From: UBA987 sp002292105
Lineage (GTDB): Bacteria; Bacteroidota; Bacteroidia; NS11-12g; UBA9320
Length of the DNA stretch: 64,000 bases
NCBI GenBank assembly: GCA_943846675.1
Contig: OX044357.1
Coordinates: 2,542,001-2,606,000, forward strand
Reading direction: 5' to 3'
Made by a program: the position numbers and the translations under genes. Below, piece after piece: positions 46,264-55,100 of this stretch (position 1 is its first letter; every line of letters starts with the position of its first letter). Below the pieces are notes generated by a model that was not told the origin of the DNA, made no database searches, and worked only from the letters and a program-made list of their open reading frames with translations.

Positions 46264-46305
46264 GCCAATAGCCAATAGCCAATAGCCAATAGCCAATAGC
46301 CAATT
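46264..46305. repeat. Heptamer minisatellite (GCCAATA)n
   Basis: Six consecutive copies of GCCAATA, the last ending in T, fill the convergent gap between the small membrane protein and the cytochrome gene. The final base is the first of the cytochrome stop triplet. A related motif occurs near 7432. Confidence 0.8.
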
Positions 46306-48845
46306 TAAACTCGTTTCCTGCGCATTCTACGAATCAACCAAAACAGCAAAAACACACCAAAAAGCACAGCCAACACCTGTGCCCACGCTGCAATTCGCGT
46401 TGATTTGTTTAATATTTTATTGTGTCGGTCTTTATCGATTTCAATGTCGCTATACTTCGCCACATGACTGAGCAAATCCACAGCGATGCTTTGGTCTGGA
46501 ACCGTCTGATGACAACTCATACAAACGCCCCTCCTATCCAACTTCATCAATTCCTCTTTATTCAGCGGCCTAGATCCAGAAAAATGATGCCCCACAGTCT
46601 GCAGCTGATTACCGTCTTCATCAATGATTGCCGACCAGTCATGCTCTAAATTTTCTATTCTATTAAACTGCGTGTCGACTTGTTTTGCCATCACGCGACC
46701 ATCAGCAGCTGTTAAATCCATTACAATATTGGAATCAGGACGGAAGTATAAACTTCCATTTTCAATGCCGTACCCCATGGCTTTTGGGTTCGTATGGCAG
46801 CTCTCGCAACTCCGTGCTTTCTTTTGGATTGTATGTGGCTGAACCGGGCTCATGTCGATAGCATTGATGCCTTCCTCTCCAGCACCTTCAGCATTTTTGA
46901 TTTTAAAAATGTGGTTCTTTAATAATATTTCTCCGTCCTCACCTTTTACGGTAACTGTTGTTTGGCAACCTGGGATGGCCGGTGAAATACGATGATCTCC
47001 GTTCACAACCAATGGTGGGTCTTCCCATCGTAAATAACTGCGCTCTTCTTTTATCTCCCCATTAATCACGTATTCTTCAATGCTGTTCTTTTCACGCTGA
47101 CTAATCACTTCGCCGGTCTCGCCATTTTCATTTTGCGTTTTCGCAGCAGCAACCCAATCAAGCTTTTGCTTTCCAGTACTGTAATCTATCTTGATGTGGC
47201 AACCATAACATTGTGGCGCCCATGTGGCATGGCACGCATAACACTCCATCTTTTCCATATGCAAACCTGTCTGCACCATGGCTACCTTGCCTTCCATCGA
47301 CAAGGCATCTTCTTTCACTAACTTTTTAAGCGGACTAAATTCAATGTTTTTCCCGCTCGCAGAAAACAACACGACTTTGTTCCCTTGTTTAACCACGTGC
47401 GGCATTGGATTCCCACGCGCGCTTAACAAATAGCCATCTAGTTTGTCGTTGACGGAGCCGTACGTTAGATACGTCGGCAACTCCTCTGCGACTCCTCTAG
47501 CATCGCCTGTTTGAGGCGCCTCTCCTGCGATTTCGTCACCATAGCCAATCGGCAATTCCCATGGATACTGATTGGGCGTACCGTGGCAATCTTGGCATTC
47601 TATTTCTACTGCGCCTTGGATGGCTCCAGACAAATCACCCAAGCTGTGAATATCACCTGACGTATGACAATCTTGACAAAACATACCCTTTTTTAAATGG
47701 ACGTCGCTTTGTAAATGGATGTAATTCTTTTTATGGATTTTCTCCTGATCGCCGCCAGTTCCCATATATGGCGAATGATATCCTGACTCCATTAATCCTT
47801 CATAACTTACCCCAATTCGTCTACCGCGATTGTGACAGGCTGTACATGTTTTGGTAGGCACGCCACTATATTCTTGATCGTGCACCTTCACTTTGGCATC
47901 CCGACTCGCTTGAAAACTATGTACCAGCATGTGGCCCGCTTCTGTCTTGTCGATGGTTGGGTCATCTCCTTCATACAAACCGTTGTTTGAATAGGGAGAA
48001 TGACAGCTACTACAACCTATTCCGCGGTAATCTCCTTTTGCGTTGTGTCCTTTGACCCCCGTGTGGCATCGTTGACAATCTTGCCTTAGGTACGTATACA
48101 CCGAAAGTTTAGGATTAATCTTCACCTGCTCTGCGGTTGGTGCTTCAGGCAAAGCCGTCATTTTTCCAGGAAAAACCTGAGGCTCCGCTTTTTTAAGCTC
48201 CGCCATGTATTGTTTGTAAATGTCTGAGCCTAATCTGTCGTGCACTTCCAACTCGTCTACTTCCTGATTGGCCACATTGTGGTCGTATCCTTGGAGACCG
48301 CCAAACCCCCATGTGGTTCCTTGAATTTTACCAGCTTCTGTAAACATCAAACTGGTAAACTGTGTGCTCACTTGTTCTTGGTGACACATTCCACATGTAT
48401 TTTGGTTGATGTAAGGGCTTCCAGGATCAGGATAAAAAGCTTTTGGCCCTTCCTTGGCTAGGAAATAATCGATCGAACCATCATGAGCAGCATTCGCTGT
48501 TGTTGCTTCTGGATTTCCACCATGGCAAACGATACAACTATTGTCCTTATAGCCAGCCAATTCTGCTTTTTCGAAGATTTCGTGCATCATCTCTGACTTC
48601 AAAGACCGAATATGCTCAATCCCATCGTGACACGTTAGGCACTTATTGTTCGTCGGGTCGTAGACAACTTCATCTAAATCTGACTCATAACTTTTAGGAC
48701 AGACTTGAGGTTCAGATTGGGTTATGACTTGTTCCGCAGGCTTAGCACAATTCCAATTGCTCAGCACGCTTAAGGTTAGCCCGCTAACAACAAACACCGC
48801 AATTGCTAACTTCTTTTTAGAAAAATGCTTTCGCCCTAACCCCAT
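46305..48845 (-). CDS. Twelve-heme membrane-anchored cytochrome c
   Basis: 846 residues with twelve CXXCH heme sites by my count: CLTCH, CIVCH, CGMCH, CQRCH, CSSCH, CTACH, CQDCH (twice), CYACH, CYGCH, CESCH and CMSCH. The N-terminus has an uncleaved or lipoprotein-like signal (about 12-32, then NWNCAKP; Asn before Cys makes lipidation uncertain). A C-terminal helix (AQVLAVLFGVFLLFWLI) with a basic tail anchors it in the inner membrane, so the hemes face the periplasm. Spare histidines are plentiful for bis-His ligation. It resembles respiratory multiheme cytochromes that pass electrons across the periplasm; I cannot name the partner. It lies 48 bases after the heme-uptake genes. Confidence 0.9.
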   Translation of the reverse strand: MGLGRKHFSKKKLAIAVFVVSGLTLSVLSNWNCAKPAEQVITQSEPQVCPKSYESDLDEVVYDPTNNKCLTCHDGIEHIRSLKSEMMHEIFEKAELAGYKDNSCIVCHGGNPEATTANAAHDGSIDYFLAKEGPKAFYPDPGSPYINQNTCGMCHQEQVSTQFTSLMFTEAGKIQGTTWGFGGLQGYDHNVANQEVDELEVHDRLGSDIYKQYMAELKKAEPQVFPGKMTALPEAPTAEQVKINPKLSVYTYLRQDCQRCHTGVKGHNAKGDYRGIGCSSCHSPYSNNGLYEGDDPTIDKTEAGHMLVHSFQASRDAKVKVHDQEYSGVPTKTCTACHNRGRRIGVSYEGLMESGYHSPYMGTGGDQEKIHKKNYIHLQSDVHLKKGMFCQDCHTSGDIHSLGDLSGAIQGAVEIECQDCHGTPNQYPWELPIGYGDEIAGEAPQTGDARGVAEELPTYLTYGSVNDKLDGYLLSARGNPMPHVVKQGNKVVLFSASGKNIEFSPLKKLVKEDALSMEGKVAMVQTGLHMEKMECYACHATWAPQCYGCHIKIDYSTGKQKLDWVAAAKTQNENGETGEVISQREKNSIEEYVINGEIKEERSYLRWEDPPLVVNGDHRISPAIPGCQTTVTVKGEDGEILLKNHIFKIKNAEGAGEEGINAIDMSPVQPHTIQKKARSCESCHTNPKAMGYGIENGSLYFRPDSNIVMDLTAADGRVMAKQVDTQFNRIENLEHDWSAIIDEDGNQLQTVGHHFSGSRPLNKEELMKLDRRGVCMSCHQTVPDQSIAVDLLSHVAKYSDIEIDKDRHNKILNKSTRIAAWAQVLAVLFGVFLLFWLIRRMRRKRV

Positions 48846-48893
48846 GCTTCAAGGTTAAGGAAGATGTCGAGAATAAAAAAACGAAATAAATGT

Positions 48894-49853
48894 TTACAAC
48901 AACTTAAACTCTACCTTGGGGTAGCCACGTTCTCCTGACGTATTATAGAAGTCGACAAAGTGGAATTTGTAAAAGAAGCCTAAAGAGGTTCGGATGATGA
49001 AGTTTTTATCTGGATAGACCACATAGACGCCTTCATCAATATTGAACTCTTTCCAATCGTAGCCGATTACATCTTGTTGACTACTAAATGAATAGGACGT
49101 TGTATCGTCTATTGTGATGTCAGCAAAGTCTTTGTCGTTTATAGACAAGACGCTAGTATTGGTTGGATTATACAATGCCCCAACAACGCTATATGGCAAA
49201 TCTTCCACTTCGAAGTAATAGATATATTGACGGAAAATTAAATCGTATGCCGTTTTAACTGGTTCAATGTCTTCCTGCGTGCCAGTTTCAAACGAAAAAT
49301 ACACACGGTTGTAGATATCGTCTTTACCCATAATCACTGAACGTTCTGATCGTTGACCAATCATGCCGTATTGAATGACAAGACTATCATTTTGCAGTTC
49401 AAATTTCGCCTTCACATAACCACGGTGTTGGTTGTCTAAGGTATACCCTAAGTCTAACACAGCCACTTTACCATGAGTTTCCCAGTTGTACAAAACCGTA
49501 CTGTCATCTTTTCCATTACTCCAATCCCAAGTAAAATCTAAACCCGCGGTATCGTTCACTTCAGAAATTTGATTCTTGTCGGTAATTGCTCCATACATGC
49601 TGTTGCCTGTATTCATGTAAATGGAATTATTCCCTGCTTCACACGAAAAAGCGACATCCCATGCATCACGATCGTTGCTTTTTACCACTTGGTTTTGTGC
49701 AAAACTGTAATACAACTGTTGCGTGTATTTGGGCCCAACTTCCAACGAAAAACCTTCCACTTCACCTCTTGGAAACGGCTGAATCGGTTCGTCGTTTTCA
49801 AAACATCCTGTCAGGAATGTCATGCCTAATAGTATGGTTAATGCAACTCTCAT
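48894..49853 (-). CDS. HmuY-like heme-binding lipoprotein
   Basis: 319 residues with a lipobox (LTGC, Cys17). The HmuY pattern is RDAWDVAFSCEAGNNSIYMN early, YDLIFRQYIYYF in the middle, and GYDWKEFNIDEGVYVVYPDKNFIIRTSLGFFYKFHFVDFYNTSGERGYPKVEFKLL at the end. The Porphyromonas HmuY lipoprotein takes heme from host proteins and hands it to its TonB receptor. The start overlaps the receptor stop (ATGA). The axial ligands are not obvious to me, so heme binding is by family. Confidence 0.82.
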   Translation of the reverse strand: MRVALTILLGMTFLTGCFENDEPIQPFPRGEVEGFSLEVGPKYTQQLYYSFAQNQVVKSNDRDAWDVAFSCEAGNNSIYMNTGNSMYGAITDKNQISEVNDTAGLDFTWDWSNGKDDSTVLYNWETHGKVAVLDLGYTLDNQHRGYVKAKFELQNDSLVIQYGMIGQRSERSVIMGKDDIYNRVYFSFETGTQEDIEPVKTAYDLIFRQYIYYFEVEDLPYSVVGALYNPTNTSVLSINDKDFADITIDDTTSYSFSSQQDVIGYDWKEFNIDEGVYVVYPDKNFIIRTSLGFFYKFHFVDFYNTSGERGYPKVEFKLL

Positions 49854-52075
49854 TTTGTTAATCTAATGATGGACTTAATAAAATAGCTTCTGCCAGTTCC
49901 AACGGCTAAATCAGCAGGGGCAGAAGTGTGTACGCTACCAAGTTGTAATTCGTTGTTTACGTTTTGCACATCGAATACATTCTTGATTCCAACATTAAGT
50001 TGAACACGTTTTTTAGCCAAACTTCTTCCCATTTGAAAATCGCTCAACACGTAATGATTGATACGACTTTCGGAGACTTCTCCATTTTCTAAATTGATGT
50101 TAAACACCGTTCTTGGACCGTTATACTTTACGAAGTAATTGAACGTATAATGACCTACTGTTCTCGAAATATTTCCATTAAACTCACTATAAGCAAAAGA
50201 ACTCCCTCGACCATCGTTACTACCAGAATATGAAATTACAGACGTTCTAGAATACCCAACATTCACCTTGGTCTTATTACCTGCAATACCCAATCTAACA
50301 TTACCCCCTTTACTCCTAAATTTATCAAGATTAACGTAGGTGTATTCGATACCTTGAATACCAGCCAACGTAATTTTATCTGTAATGTCATTATAAAAAA
50401 CAGAAGCGGAAGGTCTTATGAGCAATCCTTTCAGTTTATGAAAACCCGTGGCGGAAGCTTGGATATTATGTGACCTTTCGGCCTGTAAATCTTTATTTCC
50501 GATCACATTATGATTCACATCAACAAACGACAAATACAACTCTTTTAAATCAGGAGCTCTAAATCCTCGACCGTAGCTCACCCGATATACATAGTCTTTG
50601 TGTTTATAACGTGCAGAAAGTGTTGGAGCAATAGGCGCCTCATAACTTGTATTGTAGGCGATTCTCACACCGGGCTTTAACGTAATCTTCTTTTTAAGCG
50701 TTATCTCAGAGGTCATGAATAGCGCAAAATCCGAAATGGTTTTTTCGCCAGATTCTATTCGAGAGCCGACACCTGTTTGACTAATAACATCGTACCCTAA
50801 TTGAAAGCTAACGGGTTTCTTCAACGAGAAGTAATTGTATGTTCCACGTGCCATAATCGCGTTAAAGGCTGTGGTGTCATCACCTCCATCGGTTAACACT
50901 TGCCGAGATTGAAGCGTAACTAGGTCTTTAAAAAACTTATTTCTTACACGACTGTAATGGTTGTACGCCAAATAACCAGAGAACGTTCGGTTACTATCCA
51001 TTTGGCGATTTAGCTGAATTTTTTGATCAAACCTTTTGGTATAAAATTCCTCATCAAATGCGGTTTCAAAATACGATGGCAATGGTCGGCCTTTGTTCAA
51101 TAACAGCTCTGTAAAAACCTCCGACTTAATCAACAACTGTGTTTTTGTTCCATTACGGCTAATTTGAAATCTGCCGTTATATTGTTCTTTCGGTTTCCAA
51201 AGATCATATCGTCCACCGTCGGTGGGGTTCCACCCTCCAAAGAAATTACGACTTCCACCAACACGTATGTTGTACTTTTTAATTTGCTTTCCAGCGACTA
51301 CAGAAATGTTGTCTTGCCCGTTCGTTTCGTGATAACCGTCAACAGTCAACTCGCCACTTGTAGATGTTTTTTTCTTGGTGATTACGTTAATCACACCTGC
51401 TAGCGCATTGCTTCCATAGGCTGTAGATACAGGCCCTTCAATGACCTCTATGCGTTCAATGTCGTTGATGTTAATTTGTGACAAATCAATATTCCCATCC
51501 AGACGTCCAATCACTGGAACCCCGTCGATAAGAATCTTCACATTTTGACCTGACACCCCCATTAAACTGACTGAACTTCCGGTGGAATTGTCGTTGCTTA
51601 TCTGGAAATTCATTTGCTGCGTCAGCGCATCTCTTAAATTAAAGACTGAACGACTGTCAAGTTCCTTTTTGGACAACACCAATATTTTCTCGACCGACTT
51701 TGTTGAAGATTGAGGTCGCGACTGAACAGTCACGACTGTTTGCCCCAACATCTCGTCGGTTGGTTCAATCAAAAGTGGATAGGTTGAAGAACCATTAACT
51801 CTAATATCTTGAATTAAGTCTTCGTAACCGACAGCTACCACTTTTATATAGAATAGCCCATTTGGCAATGTCACATTGGCTACGCCAAATTCATCCGCTG
51901 CTGCATAAGTAATGACATCGATGGGTTTAAAAGATTTGGTTTTTGATACAAGCACTTCTGCATATCCACCAACTTCAGCATCTCTTGATGAAGAAATCTC
52001 TATACGCAACTGATTCTGTGCTAGACTTAAGCTGCACAGAACCAATTGAAAGAAAATAAAAATTGCGAATCGCAA
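49850..52075 (-). CDS. TonB-dependent receptor, HmuR-like
   Basis: 741 residues from a TTG at 52075; no ATG lies near. A signal peptide (about 1-19, LSLAQ) is followed by a carboxypeptidase-regulatory-like domain, a TonB-box-like VVTVQSR, and a plug (about 130-230: NLRDALTQQMNFQISNDNSTGSSVSLMGVSGQNVKILIDGVPVIGRLDGNIDLSQININDIERIEVIEGPVSTAYGSNALAGVINVITKK). The barrel holds FRAPDLKELYLSFVDVNHNVIGNKDLQAERSHN, matching the YRAP and NPDL heme-receptor motifs. It takes substrate across the outer membrane using TonB energy. It is the middle gene of the operon. Confidence 0.88.
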   Translation of the reverse strand: MRFAIFIFFQLVLCSLSLAQNQLRIEISSSRDAEVGGYAEVLVSKTKSFKPIDVITYAAADEFGVANVTLPNGLFYIKVVAVGYEDLIQDIRVNGSSTYPLLIEPTDEMLGQTVVTVQSRPQSSTKSVEKILVLSKKELDSRSVFNLRDALTQQMNFQISNDNSTGSSVSLMGVSGQNVKILIDGVPVIGRLDGNIDLSQININDIERIEVIEGPVSTAYGSNALAGVINVITKKKTSTSGELTVDGYHETNGQDNISVVAGKQIKKYNIRVGGSRNFFGGWNPTDGGRYDLWKPKEQYNGRFQISRNGTKTQLLIKSEVFTELLLNKGRPLPSYFETAFDEEFYTKRFDQKIQLNRQMDSNRTFSGYLAYNHYSRVRNKFFKDLVTLQSRQVLTDGGDDTTAFNAIMARGTYNYFSLKKPVSFQLGYDVISQTGVGSRIESGEKTISDFALFMTSEITLKKKITLKPGVRIAYNTSYEAPIAPTLSARYKHKDYVYRVSYGRGFRAPDLKELYLSFVDVNHNVIGNKDLQAERSHNIQASATGFHKLKGLLIRPSASVFYNDITDKITLAGIQGIEYTYVNLDKFRSKGGNVRLGIAGNKTKVNVGYSRTSVISYSGSNDGRGSSFAYSEFNGNISRTVGHYTFNYFVKYNGPRTVFNINLENGEVSESRINHYVLSDFQMGRSLAKKRVQLNVGIKNVFDVQNVNNELQLGSVHTSAPADLAVGTGRSYFIKSIIRLTK

Positions 52076-52079
52076 AAAT

Positions 52080-53309
52080 CTATTTGATTATAAGTCTTTT
52101 AACCGCAGAACCTTGTGCTGTTTCAATGGCAACAAAGTATACTCCTGCTGTAAGATTTGACGTGTTAATAGTAGACGCACTTTGTTGAGCAACCAACTGC
52201 ATTGATTGGTTAAACACGTTAACTTGCTCTAACTGATTGCCATTATTCAAAGCAATGTTTACGATTTGATTTGCACTTGGATTGGGGAATATGACAACCG
52301 ATGAAGCCGCCAATTCTTTAACACTAGCGCCCGTTTCTATTTTCTCCAATGTGTAATAGAAATTACCCGCTGGGCCACCTTCATACTTAGTGAAATAAAT
52401 TTTCCAAACTGAACCACCATCAAGCTTAACAAAATACGTTCTGTCTTTGGCATACTCATATCTCATTTCTGCTCTGTTAAAGGTTTTCCAATCAGAACCT
52501 ATCTCGGTGATATTCATGTTCCAATTCAAACCTGTAGTATCATCACTCGTAACCGCAATACCATCACGTTGTGCAACCACAACACCTTTGTTAATTTTAA
52601 TTCCAGTAACAGGATAGTTTTGAAACGTTCCAGGACCTGTTGGTATTGGTGTAACAAATTCGGTAAAGACTACATCCCAATCTGATGTTGCTGGCTCTCT
52701 TGTTAAAACCTTTTCGTCGACAATAGAGTAATAGCCAAAATTTTGACTGCCCATATCCATTTTGGTCACTTCTTTTTTCATTTCACTTGTTCCATCAATG
52801 TTGGCATAAGTAAATGTATAGGTACCAGCAGATAAGTCATTCACATAAATCTTTTTGTATGAACCATCTTCCAGTTGTAGCAAGAAAACGCTATCCCCGG
52901 TAATGATATGGTTCTGTACGTTATACTTACCCCAGCCAAGATCGAAATCGTTGCCTGGTTCTAGTTGTTGATTAAATGCACCATTCGACCAAGAAGAAGT
53001 CGAGTTCAAATACTCTACCCAAGTTGACATACCAGCCGTATCAAACTTTGCCCAATCAGCAATTGTGTAAGGTGAAGTATAGAGCTTCATTCCTTTCTGG
53101 CTATTAATGAGTACCGATGCTGTTGTTCCCAAAGTCTCAAAAGCCAAGTCCCAATTGTCTCTGTCTACATAGGTTTTTGACCCACTATTAAGCTCTAGAT
53201 AAACATCCTGTGTATTACCATTGGTCATAGCTGTATCCGTATATTCTTGAGCTGAGACCAATCCAAAGCCCATTAATGTAATAACTGCTGCTGCGTAAAT
53301 GCGTTTCAT
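52080..53309 (-). CDS. HmuY-like protein with T9SS type A sorting domain
   Basis: 409 residues with a signal peptide (about 1-20, LVSAQ). The body is paralogous to the lipoprotein at 48894-49853: RDNWDLAFETLGTTASVLINSQKG, ATSDWDVVFTEFV, and IGSDWKTFN...YFVKLDGGSVWKIYFTKYEGGPAGNFYYTLEKIE match in order. Residues from about 340 form a type A CTD (VVIFPNPSANQIVNIAL...NLTAGVYFVAIETAQGSAVKRLIIK). It should therefore be exported through the type IX system and placed on the surface or released, acting as a hemophore. It is the first gene of the operon, 4 bases before the TonB receptor. Confidence 0.85.
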   Translation of the reverse strand: MKRIYAAAVITLMGFGLVSAQEYTDTAMTNGNTQDVYLELNSGSKTYVDRDNWDLAFETLGTTASVLINSQKGMKLYTSPYTIADWAKFDTAGMSTWVEYLNSTSSWSNGAFNQQLEPGNDFDLGWGKYNVQNHIITGDSVFLLQLEDGSYKKIYVNDLSAGTYTFTYANIDGTSEMKKEVTKMDMGSQNFGYYSIVDEKVLTREPATSDWDVVFTEFVTPIPTGPGTFQNYPVTGIKINKGVVVAQRDGIAVTSDDTTGLNWNMNITEIGSDWKTFNRAEMRYEYAKDRTYFVKLDGGSVWKIYFTKYEGGPAGNFYYTLEKIETGASVKELAASSVVIFPNPSANQIVNIALNNGNQLEQVNVFNQSMQLVAQQSASTINTSNLTAGVYFVAIETAQGSAVKRLIIK

Positions 53310-53337
53310 TTGTTTGTTATAATTTGAATTTGTGGTG

Positions 53338-53423
53338 CAAATGTGTCCGCATTTAATAGTTATTTTTGCCGCTCGATGGAAAAATAATATCGCTAAAAGT
53401 TGAAACTACACGCTCAGCTTTTA
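53338..53423. promoter_or_regulatory. Divergent promoter region between hemophore operon and AraC gene
   Basis: On the minus strand CACATTTG (53338-53345) is one base off TAnnTTTG, 29 bases before the hemophore ATG. To the right lies an imperfect inverted repeat, CGCTAAAAG at 53391-53399 and CTTTTATGCG at 53418-53427, with an 18-base spacer. It is a candidate operator for the adjacent AraC protein. Confidence 0.35.
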
Positions 53424-53472
53424 TGCGCTGTGACATAGGATTATCAAGGGATGACGAAAAACAGAAGAAAAC

Positions 53473-54351
53473 ATGACAAACGACAGTATCGATAAAAGCG
53501 GCATAATAGAAAGGTTGAATTCGACACATGCCAAAATGATATCTTTTGACTGCAATCAGAAGCCGTTGAACTACGAAACCAAACTTGGGAATCACCACGT
53601 TCACTTGTTTTTCTGCAAACAAGGAAATCCCATATTTCAGTTCTCTGAACATTATCAACGACCACTACCCGAAGGGTCTTACTTCACCATATACGACCAA
53701 AGCAAAACGCTGGATTTAATCATACATGCTCAGTCGTGCAAACTTGTTTATGTTTCATTGCCACCCCAAGATGTACACGAAATATTAATTGATGATCGCA
53801 AGAGCCTGGTACAATTGGGATTCGAAGGTTTTGGTGTTCGAGAATATTCTGTTAAGGATATCAACTTTGCCACCGACTTGGTTCTGGACAGCATTTTGAA
53901 CCCTAGCCTAGAACCCAACCTACTAAAATCTGTTTTTTACCGATCTAAGGTTCTTGAGTTATTGAGTTTCACCTTTGATGTAGAAGAGAGTCAGCTCTAT
54001 GAAGTATGTCCGTTTCTAAAGGAAAAAGACAACGTTGAGCGCATTAAAAATGCCCGAAACATCCTTATTGACAATTTGGACAGCCCTCCTAGCCTTCCAG
54101 AACTTGCCAAGCAAATTGGCATGAATGAATACAATCTGAAGGTTGGTTTTAAAAATGTATATGGCCTACCACCGTTTAAGTATTTACAAGAATATCGGCT
54201 CAATTTGTCAAAAAAACTGTTGGCCGAAGGTCAGTGGCAAGTTGCTGAAATTGCGGATAAAATAGGTTACACCAGTTCCAGTCATTTTATTGAAGCTTTT
54301 CGAAAGAAATTCGGCAATACGCCCAAGAAATTTATGCTTGCAAATGCGTAA
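53473..54351 (+). CDS. AraC-family transcriptional regulator
   Basis: 292 residues. The N-terminal half is cupin-like (LNYETKLGNHHVHLFFCKQGNPIFQF). The C-terminal half (about 195-290) has the two AraC helix-turn-helices: PPSLPELAKQIGMNEYNLKVGFKNVYGLPPFKYLQEYRLNLSKKLLAEGQWQVAEIADKIGYTSSSHFIEAFRKKFGNTPKKF. Its layout resembles PchR-type activators that sense iron or siderophore. It is divergent from the hemophore operon, with 163 bases between, which makes control of heme uptake the natural proposal. Confidence 0.87.
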   Translation: MTNDSIDKSGIIERLNSTHAKMISFDCNQKPLNYETKLGNHHVHLFFCKQGNPIFQFSEHYQRPLPEGSYFTIYDQSKTLDLIIHAQSCKLVYVSLPPQDVHEILIDDRKSLVQLGFEGFGVREYSVKDINFATDLVLDSILNPSLEPNLLKSVFYRSKVLELLSFTFDVEESQLYEVCPFLKEKDNVERIKNARNILIDNLDSPPSLPELAKQIGMNEYNLKVGFKNVYGLPPFKYLQEYRLNLSKKLLAEGQWQVAEIADKIGYTSSSHFIEAFRKKFGNTPKKFMLANA

Positions 54352-54353
54352 CG

Positions 54354-54881
54354 CTATTTTTGGTTAGCACGTTTAAACGCTTCATTCAATTGCTTGAAAT
54401 CAAGTTTGCCGTTCACTTCTTTTAGGTAGTCCACAACCACCATGGCTTTTTTAATTCGAATCTCACTAGATTTAGGTTTTCCAACAAGATGTAGCAACGT
54501 GCGCTGTTTGCCGGGAGTTAATGTATGAAAAACCTTGTCTCCTTCGGCATCCATATCGAAAATGGCCTGCAACTCTTCAGGCATGGGCAAGCCATATTTA
54601 CTTTTGTCTGGCACGATAGAAACTTGCACTTCATCTCCAACTGATAAGCTCAGTTTCTTCTGTAATTGTACATTGACATTGACGAAATATCTTCCTTGGC
54701 CTGCTGGCATTAAAGCGCATTGATATGTTTCTTGATTATTTAAAGTGCACACCACTCTTTTATAGCCTGAGCCCTTATATTTTAAAGCAACTTCCATGGG
54801 CACCTCCGCACCCACGCTCCAAACGTCGCCGTTCATTGAAACTACACTCGACACAAAACTGTCTTGCCTTTCCTCTTTCAT
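54354..54881 (-). CDS. YdeI/OmpD-associated-like protein with DUF1905 domain
   Basis: 175 residues, soluble. The first 105 residues match DUF1905 (VPMEVALKYKGSGYKRVVCTLNNQETYQCALMPAGQGRYFVNVNVQLQKKLSLSVGDEVQVSIVPDKSKYG). The rest is the YdeI-like helical part (PEELQAIFDMDAEGDKVFHTLTPGKQRTLLHLVGKPKSSEIRIKKAMVVVDYL). The function is poorly known. It converges with the AraC gene, leaving two bases between stops. The 219 bases upstream of it hold nothing I can name. Confidence 0.8.
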   Translation of the reverse strand: MKEERQDSFVSSVVSMNGDVWSVGAEVPMEVALKYKGSGYKRVVCTLNNQETYQCALMPAGQGRYFVNVNVQLQKKLSLSVGDEVQVSIVPDKSKYGLPMPEELQAIFDMDAEGDKVFHTLTPGKQRTLLHLVGKPKSSEIRIKKAMVVVDYLKEVNGKLDFKQLNEAFKRANQK

Positions 54882-55100
54882 TTCTCAGACAAATTTGCTA
54901 TATTTAAAAGACTACTACAAGCGAAACCCGTTTTCGTAATTTTTTTTGGACAATTATTAACATGCTACTACTACTCACACTTTACCTCACTCGTAAATAT
55001 AAACTGCGTCGTTTCTAACTAGAATACGTTTGCTAATTTTTTGACACCAAACAACTGACTTTTCATGGTTGTTCACTACCTCTATGTCTAGGTTTTTGCG

